The notes under the pieces: generated by a model
Told to the model about the DNA's origin: nothing
Seen by the model: the letters and a program-made list of their open reading frames with translations, nothing else
Databases searched by the model: none
Source of the DNA: an uncultured Pelagibacteraceae bacterium
GTDB lineage: Bacteria > Pseudomonadota > Alphaproteobacteria > Pelagibacterales > Pelagibacteraceae
NCBI GenBank assembly: GCA_902588965.1
Contig: CACIRD010000002.1
Location: 1-64,000, forward strand
Direction: 5' to 3'
DNA: 64,000 bases
Position numbers and translations under genes: made by a program
In this document: positions 58,980 to 64,000 of the stretch, in pieces
Numbering within the stretch: the stretch's first letter is position 1
Layout of the letters: each line of letters starts with the position of its first letter

Positions 58980-59988
58980 GTCAGTCACTCATTTTTTAAA
59001 AAATAAACATATTTACTCGGTTTATAAAATTTTTGAGAGGAATTTAGTTAAAAATGAAAAATATATCGTAGCAGTTTCTGGTGGGCCAGATAGCTTGGCA
59101 CTATCTTTTTTTGCAAAATGTTATTCAGAACTAAATAATACGAAATTTTATTACTATTTAGTTGACCATAAATTAAGAAAAGAATCTAAAGAGGAAGCAA
59201 ACAAAACACTTAGTTTGCTTAAAAAAATTGGTATCAAATGCAAAGTACTCACGTGGAAAGGAAAAAAACCTAAATCAAATATTCAATCTATAGCAAGGTT
59301 AAATAGATACTCTCTTCTAATAAATAAATGTAAAAAAAAGAAGAGTAACTCTATTTTATTAGGTCATCAAAAAAACGATTTAAATGAAAATTTTTTGATT
59401 AGAATGATGAGAGGAAGCGGACTAAAAGGTTTAGTTTCTATGGATATATTTTCTAATAATAAAAATATAAATTTTATTAGACCATTGCTGGAAGTTGAAA
59501 AAAAAAAATTGGAAAACATTTCTTTGATGGTTTTTAGTGATTACGTCACTGATCCATCAAATAAAAATGAGAATTTCAAAAGAATTAGAGTAAGAAACTT
59601 GATTAGTTCACTTGAAAAAGAAGGACTTGATAAAGATAAAATTTATCTAACAATTCAAAATTTAAAAAGTGCTAATAATGCCTTAGATTTTTATTCAGAA
59701 AAAAATATTAGAGAAAATACATTTTTTAATAAAAAAAAAAACGTAACTTTGAACAAGCAATTTTTTGAACAGCCCTATGAGATAGTGATAAGGTCAATTA
59801 CAAAATTAATAAAGAAAGTTGGTAAAAATTATTACCCCCCAAGGGGTAAAAGTATAAAGAATATCATTGTAGAACTAAAATCGACTAATAACTCAAAAAA
59901 AGCAACTCTAGGAGGGTGTGTGTTTGAAAAAGTCAGCAAAACGGTAATAATTTCAAAAGAAAAACATAATTTTTTAAACAAAGGTTAA
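58939..59988 (+). CDS. tilS: tRNA(Ile)-lysidine synthase
   Basis: [13 protein letters not shown]-loop, [26 protein letters not shown]; overlaps cpoB by 41 nt. Confidence 0.88.
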   Translation: MKKKSLNVKKKSLKSVTHFLKNKHIYSVYKIFERNLVKNEKYIVAVSGGPDSLALSFFAKCYSELNNTKFYYYLVDHKLRKESKEEANKTLSLLKKIGIKCKVLTWKGKKPKSNIQSIARLNRYSLLINKCKKKKSNSILLGHQKNDLNENFLIRMMRGSGLKGLVSMDIFSNNKNINFIRPLLEVEKKKLENISLMVFSDYVTDPSNKNENFKRIRVRNLISSLEKEGLDKDKIYLTIQNLKSANNALDFYSEKNIRENTFFNKKKNVTLNKQFFEQPYEIVIRSITKLIKKVGKNYYPPRGKSIKNIIVELKSTNNSKKATLGGCVFEKVSKTVIISKEKHNFLNKG

Positions 59989-60031
59989 AATACATACTTG
60001 TTTAATTAGGAATAATTCTTATCTTATAGTT

Positions 60032-61924
60032 ATGAATTTTAGAAATTTGGCAATGTGGGCAGTTATAGTCTTTTTGACTATTGGACTATATAATATGTTC
60101 AAAAGTCCTCAAAACTTAAACAGCAACAATCAAAAAATAAATTTTTCTCAGTTTTTGACTGAAGTGGATAACGGAAGAGTTGTTGAGGTTGAAATTAAGG
60201 GCAATAATATAAATGGCATATTGTCTGATGGTAATAAATTTACCACATATGCTCCAAACGATCCAAATTTAATTGAAAAACTTTCTGAAAGAGGAGTAAG
60301 TATATCTGCAGCGCCTCTAGATGAAAAAATGCCATCACTTTTTGGTGTCTTGCTTTCATGGTTTCCAATGCTTTTATTAATTGCAGTTTGGATATTCTTT
60401 ATGAGACAAATGCAAGGTGGCAAAGGTGGTGCAATGGGCTTTGGAAGATCTAAAGCAAAAATGATGAATGAAATTAAAGGCAAAGTTACTTTTAATGATG
60501 TAGCAGGAGTAGAGGAAGCCAAAGAAGAGGTAGAAGAAGTTGTAGAATTTTTAAAAGATCCAAAAAAATTCAGCCGTCTTGGTGGAAAAATTCCAAGAGG
60601 ATGTTTGTTAGTTGGCCCCCCAGGCACAGGTAAAACTTTACTTGCTAGAGCTATAGCTGGTGAAGCCGGAGTACCATTTTTTACAATATCAGGATCAGAC
60701 TTTGTAGAAATGTTTGTTGGCGTTGGTGCTTCTAGGGTTAGAGATATGTTTGAGCAAGGAAAAAAACACTCTCCTTGTATAATTTTTATTGATGAGATTG
60801 ATGCAGTCGGAAGAAGCAGAGGTGCTGGTTTAGGCGGAGGTAATGACGAAAGAGAGCAAACACTAAATCAGTTACTAGTAGAAATGGATGGTTTTGAAAC
60901 GAATGAAGGAGTTATAATCATTGCTGCAACTAACAGACCGGACGTACTAGATCCAGCACTGTTAAGACCAGGAAGATTTGATAGACAGGTTGTAGTTTCA
61001 CTTCCAGATATTATAGGAAGAGAAAAAATTTTAAAAGTCCATGCTAAAAAAATATCAATGGCCCCTGACATTAATTTAAGAACAGTTGCAAGAGGAACTC
61101 CTGGATTTTCGGGAGCTGATTTAGCAAATTTAGTAAATGAGTCTGCATTATTAGCAGCAAGAAAAAATAAAAGAATTGTTACAAATCAAGAATTTGAAGA
61201 AGCAAAAGACAAAGTCATGATGGGAGCTGAAAGAAGATCTATGATTATGACTGAAGAAGAAAAAAAACTTACCGCATACCATGAAGCAGGTCATGCAATA
61301 GTTACAATTAATGAAAAGGCAGCCTATCCTATTCATAAAGCAACAATAATACCTAGAGGCAGAGCTTTAGGGATGGTTATGCAGCTTCCTGAAAAAGATG
61401 AAGTATCTCAAACAAGAGAACAACTTCATGCCCAGATGGCAATAGCAATGGGTGGTAGAGTTGCAGAGGAAATTATATTTGGTCATGACAAAGTTACAAC
61501 TGGAGCAGTAAGCGATATTGAACAAGCTACAAAGAGAGCAAGGGCAATGGTTATGAGAGCAGGATTGAGCAAAGAATTAGGACCAGTAGCTTACGGAGAA
61601 AATGAAGAAGAAGTATTTCTTGGTAGATCTGTAGCTAGACAACAAAATATGTCAGAAGAAACTGCAAAAAAGGTAGATTCTGAAATAAGAAAATTTGTTG
61701 AGAAGGGCTATGATAGAGCAAAGAAAGTTCTTACTGACAAAATAGACGATTTACATAAATTAGCAAAAGCACTTTTAGTATACGAAACATTAACAGGATC
61801 AGAAATTGAAAACCTGATAACTAAGAATATTTATCCTGAAAGTAAGAAGGATTTTAAAAAAGAGGACGAAAGTAAAAGTTCTGCCTTGGGATCTATAGGG
61901 TTAAAACCAAAGATTGTTCATTAA
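60032..61924 (+). CDS. ftsH: ATP-dependent zinc metalloprotease FtsH
   Basis: [49 protein letters not shown] zinc motif. Confidence 0.98.
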   Translation: MNFRNLAMWAVIVFLTIGLYNMFKSPQNLNSNNQKINFSQFLTEVDNGRVVEVEIKGNNINGILSDGNKFTTYAPNDPNLIEKLSERGVSISAAPLDEKMPSLFGVLLSWFPMLLLIAVWIFFMRQMQGGKGGAMGFGRSKAKMMNEIKGKVTFNDVAGVEEAKEEVEEVVEFLKDPKKFSRLGGKIPRGCLLVGPPGTGKTLLARAIAGEAGVPFFTISGSDFVEMFVGVGASRVRDMFEQGKKHSPCIIFIDEIDAVGRSRGAGLGGGNDEREQTLNQLLVEMDGFETNEGVIIIAATNRPDVLDPALLRPGRFDRQVVVSLPDIIGREKILKVHAKKISMAPDINLRTVARGTPGFSGADLANLVNESALLAARKNKRIVTNQEFEEAKDKVMMGAERRSMIMTEEEKKLTAYHEAGHAIVTINEKAAYPIHKATIIPRGRALGMVMQLPEKDEVSQTREQLHAQMAIAMGGRVAEEIIFGHDKVTTGAVSDIEQATKRARAMVMRAGLSKELGPVAYGENEEEVFLGRSVARQQNMSEETAKKVDSEIRKFVEKGYDRAKKVLTDKIDDLHKLAKALLVYETLTGSEIENLITKNIYPESKKDFKKEDESKSSALGSIGLKPKIVH

Positions 61925-61930
61925 TAAATA

Positions 61931-62983
61931 ATGCACAAATATTACACTAGACCGTGTAATTTTTACTATGGCAGACAATCACTACTTAAAATAAAAAAAA
62001 AAAAAGCTTTACCTCTCAATGGCAACAAGTTTATTTCTTTTGACAAAATTGAGATTATTTCACGAAAAAAAACAAGAAAAATTTGTATAAAAAAAATAAA
62101 TTTTCAAAATAAATTAATAAAATCAAAAATAAAAAAAGACTTAAAGCTTATTATTAAAAAAAAAAAATTTAAAAAATTAAGTTTTATCAACTTTCCATTA
62201 TTAATGGGTATTATTAATTTAACACCTGATAGTTTCTCCGATGGAAATAAATTTAATAGTGAAAAAAAAGCTCTAGATAGAGCTAAATTTTTAATTAAAA
62301 AAGGGTGTGAAATTTTAGATATTGGTGGAGAGTCAACAAGGCCAGGAGCAAAAGCAATTAAAAAAGAATTAGAATGGAAAAGAATAGGAAAAATATTATC
62401 GAAAATTAAAAAGTTAAATATTTTTGTTTCTCTGGATACTAGAAAAAGTGGAGTTATGGAAAGAGGAATCAAACAAAAAGTAAATTTGATAAATGATGTT
62501 TCAGGATTTAAATATGATAAGAACACAATAAATATTTTAAAGAAAACAAATATTCCATTTATTATTCACCACATGAAAGGATCACCTGAAACAATGCAAA
62601 AAAACCCAAAATATAAAAATGTTCTGTTGGATATTTTTGATTATTTTGAAAAAACTATAAACCAACTAAGAAGTAAAGGAATTATACACAATAATATTAT
62701 TTTAGACCCAGGAATAGGTTTTGGTAAAAACTTGAAACATAATATTACCATTTTAAATAATATTTCTATTTTTCACTCTCTAGGTTTTCCTGTAATGTTG
62801 GGCACTTCAAGAAAAAGATTTATTAAAGATTTATCAAAAGAAAATGATAGCGAGGATAGACTAGGAGGAACAATATCGTCAAGTTTACATGCAATGATGC
62901 AAGGTGTTCAAATATTAAGAGTTCATGATGTAAATGAAGTTAGACAGAGTATAAAAGTTTTCAAATCACTAAATTTTAAATAA
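61931..62983 (+). CDS. folP: Dihydropteroate synthase with long basic N-terminal extension
   Basis: MGIINLTPDSFSDG, DIGGESTRPGA, ILDPGIGFGKN, GTSRKRFI. Confidence 0.93.
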   Translation: MHKYYTRPCNFYYGRQSLLKIKKKKALPLNGNKFISFDKIEIISRKKTRKICIKKINFQNKLIKSKIKKDLKLIIKKKKFKKLSFINFPLLMGIINLTPDSFSDGNKFNSEKKALDRAKFLIKKGCEILDIGGESTRPGAKAIKKELEWKRIGKILSKIKKLNIFVSLDTRKSGVMERGIKQKVNLINDVSGFKYDKNTINILKKTNIPFIIHHMKGSPETMQKNPKYKNVLLDIFDYFEKTINQLRSKGIIHNNIILDPGIGFGKNLKHNITILNNISIFHSLGFPVMLGTSRKRFIKDLSKENDSEDRLGGTISSSLHAMMQGVQILRVHDVNEVRQSIKVFKSLNFK

Positions 62984-64000
62984 TGGCTAAAAAATATTTT
63001 GGTACAGACGGAATAAGGGGAAGAGTTAACAAAGGAAGTATTAATGGTGAAATGTTTTTTAAATTTGGCCTAGCAGCAGGAACTTATTTTAAAAATCTTA
63101 AAAAAACAAAACAAACTGCTGTAATCGCCAAAGATACAAGATTATCAGGTTATACATTGGAGCCTGCATTGGTTTCGGGTCTTGCATCTGCCGGCATTCA
63201 TGTTTATACACTCGGACCTCTGCCCACAAATGGTTTAGCAATGCTTACTAAAAAAATGAGAGCAAATTTAGGTATAATGATTACCGCATCACATAATCCA
63301 TATTACGATAATGGTTTAAAACTTTTTGGTCCTGACGGTCTTAAATTATCTGACAATATTGAAAAAAAAATCGAAAGATTGATTGACTCAAAAATAATAA
63401 AAAATTTATCAAACCCACATAGTTTAGGAAGAGTCAAAAGATTAGAAAATGCTAATGAAAAATATATTAAAATATTAAAAAATAATTTTCCTAAAAATTT
63501 CAGATTAAAAGGTATTAAAATTGGAATTGATTGTGCTAACGGTGCTGGATATAAGTCTGGTATAAAGTTATTGAATTCCTTAGGTGCTAAAGTATATGAA
63601 ATCGGAACCTCCCCAAATGGACTTAATATAAATAAGAACTGTGGCTCTACTTTTCCAAAAAAAATAAAATATCTGGTCAAAAAATTTAAGGTTGATTTAG
63701 GCATATCACTAGATGGAGATGCAGATAGAATTATTTTATGTGATGAAAAAGGAAATATAATTGATGGTGATCAAATAATTGCAATGCTAGCAACAAGGTG
63801 GAAAAAAAAGAAAATTTTAAAAGGTGGTGTGGTTGGAACTTTAATGTCAAATTATGGTCTTCAAGATTATTTTAAAAAACAAAAAATAAAATTTATTAGA
63901 TCTGGCGTTGGCGATAGATTTGTAAAGGAAAAGATGCAAAAAAATAAATTCAATTTAGGTGGAGAACAATCTGGGCACATAATACTTGGTAAATTTGCTA
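62983..64000 (+). CDS. glmM: Phosphoglucosamine mutase (3' truncated by window end)
   Basis: ATG at 62983 overlaps folP TAA; MAKKYFGTDGIRGRVN, TASHNP, LDGDADR. Confidence 0.95.
   Translation, partial: MAKKYFGTDGIRGRVNKGSINGEMFFKFGLAAGTYFKNLKKTKQTAVIAKDTRLSGYTLEPALVSGLASAGIHVYTLGPLPTNGLAMLTKKMRANLGIMITASHNPYYDNGLKLFGPDGLKLSDNIEKKIERLIDSKIIKNLSNPHSLGRVKRLENANEKYIKILKNNFPKNFRLKGIKIGIDCANGAGYKSGIKLLNSLGAKVYEIGTSPNGLNINKNCGSTFPKKIKYLVKKFKVDLGISLDGDADRIILCDEKGNIIDGDQIIAMLATRWKKKKILKGGVVGTLMSNYGLQDYFKKQKIKFIRSGVGDRFVKEKMQKNKFNLGGEQSGHIILGKFA

Noticed and set aside
60148-60627. Minus-strand ORF (159 aa) opposite ftsH
   Set aside because: ftsH is unambiguous; the antisense frame has no recognisable features.
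63303-63704. Minus-strand ORF (133 aa) opposite glmM
   Set aside because: Antisense to partial glmM, which is strongly supported.

Overview
AT-rich, very compact alphaproteobacterial chromosome segment, most likely SAR11/Pelagibacter-like (inferred from gene content, gene order and an orphan 5S rRNA; not verified by search). About 1-33.5 kb is a surface-glycan island resembling the SAR11 hypervariable region that lies between 23S and 5S. It is rich in glycosyltransferases, SDR epimerases/dehydratases, Gfo/Idh oxidoreductases, aminotransferases, a PglK/MsbA-like flippase and a WecA-like initiating transferase, and ends at gmd-fcl-epimerase. A stand-alone 5S rRNA at about 33526-33643 has its own near-consensus promoter. 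The rest is mostly core genome: rpmJ, pntAA-pntAB-pntB, a transaldolase, a small second glycan/membrane island, initiator tRNA-Met, rpsU, a trcR-like gene, rpmE, suhB, efp, thiE, fba-pgk-gap-tkt, zapA, fau, ymdB-like, yebC, ruvC-like, tolQRAB-pal-cpoB, tilS, ftsH, folP and glmM (cut by the window end). Main leads: (1) a gene set at 15.7-24.8 kb (NDP-hexose 2,3-dehydratase, 3-ketoreductase-like Gfo/Idh, sugar C-methyltransferase, aminotransferase, RmlC, RmlD-like reductase, FdtA-like cupin, ColD-like dehydratase) resembling the deoxy/branched/amino-sugar pathways of antibiotic producers; (2) a half-length, single-module 2,3-dehydratase; (3) the orphan 5S promoter; (4) an initiator tRNA with A29-U41 in place of the first of the three conserved G-C pairs; (5) repeated convergent genes sharing a palindromic TTAA double stop.
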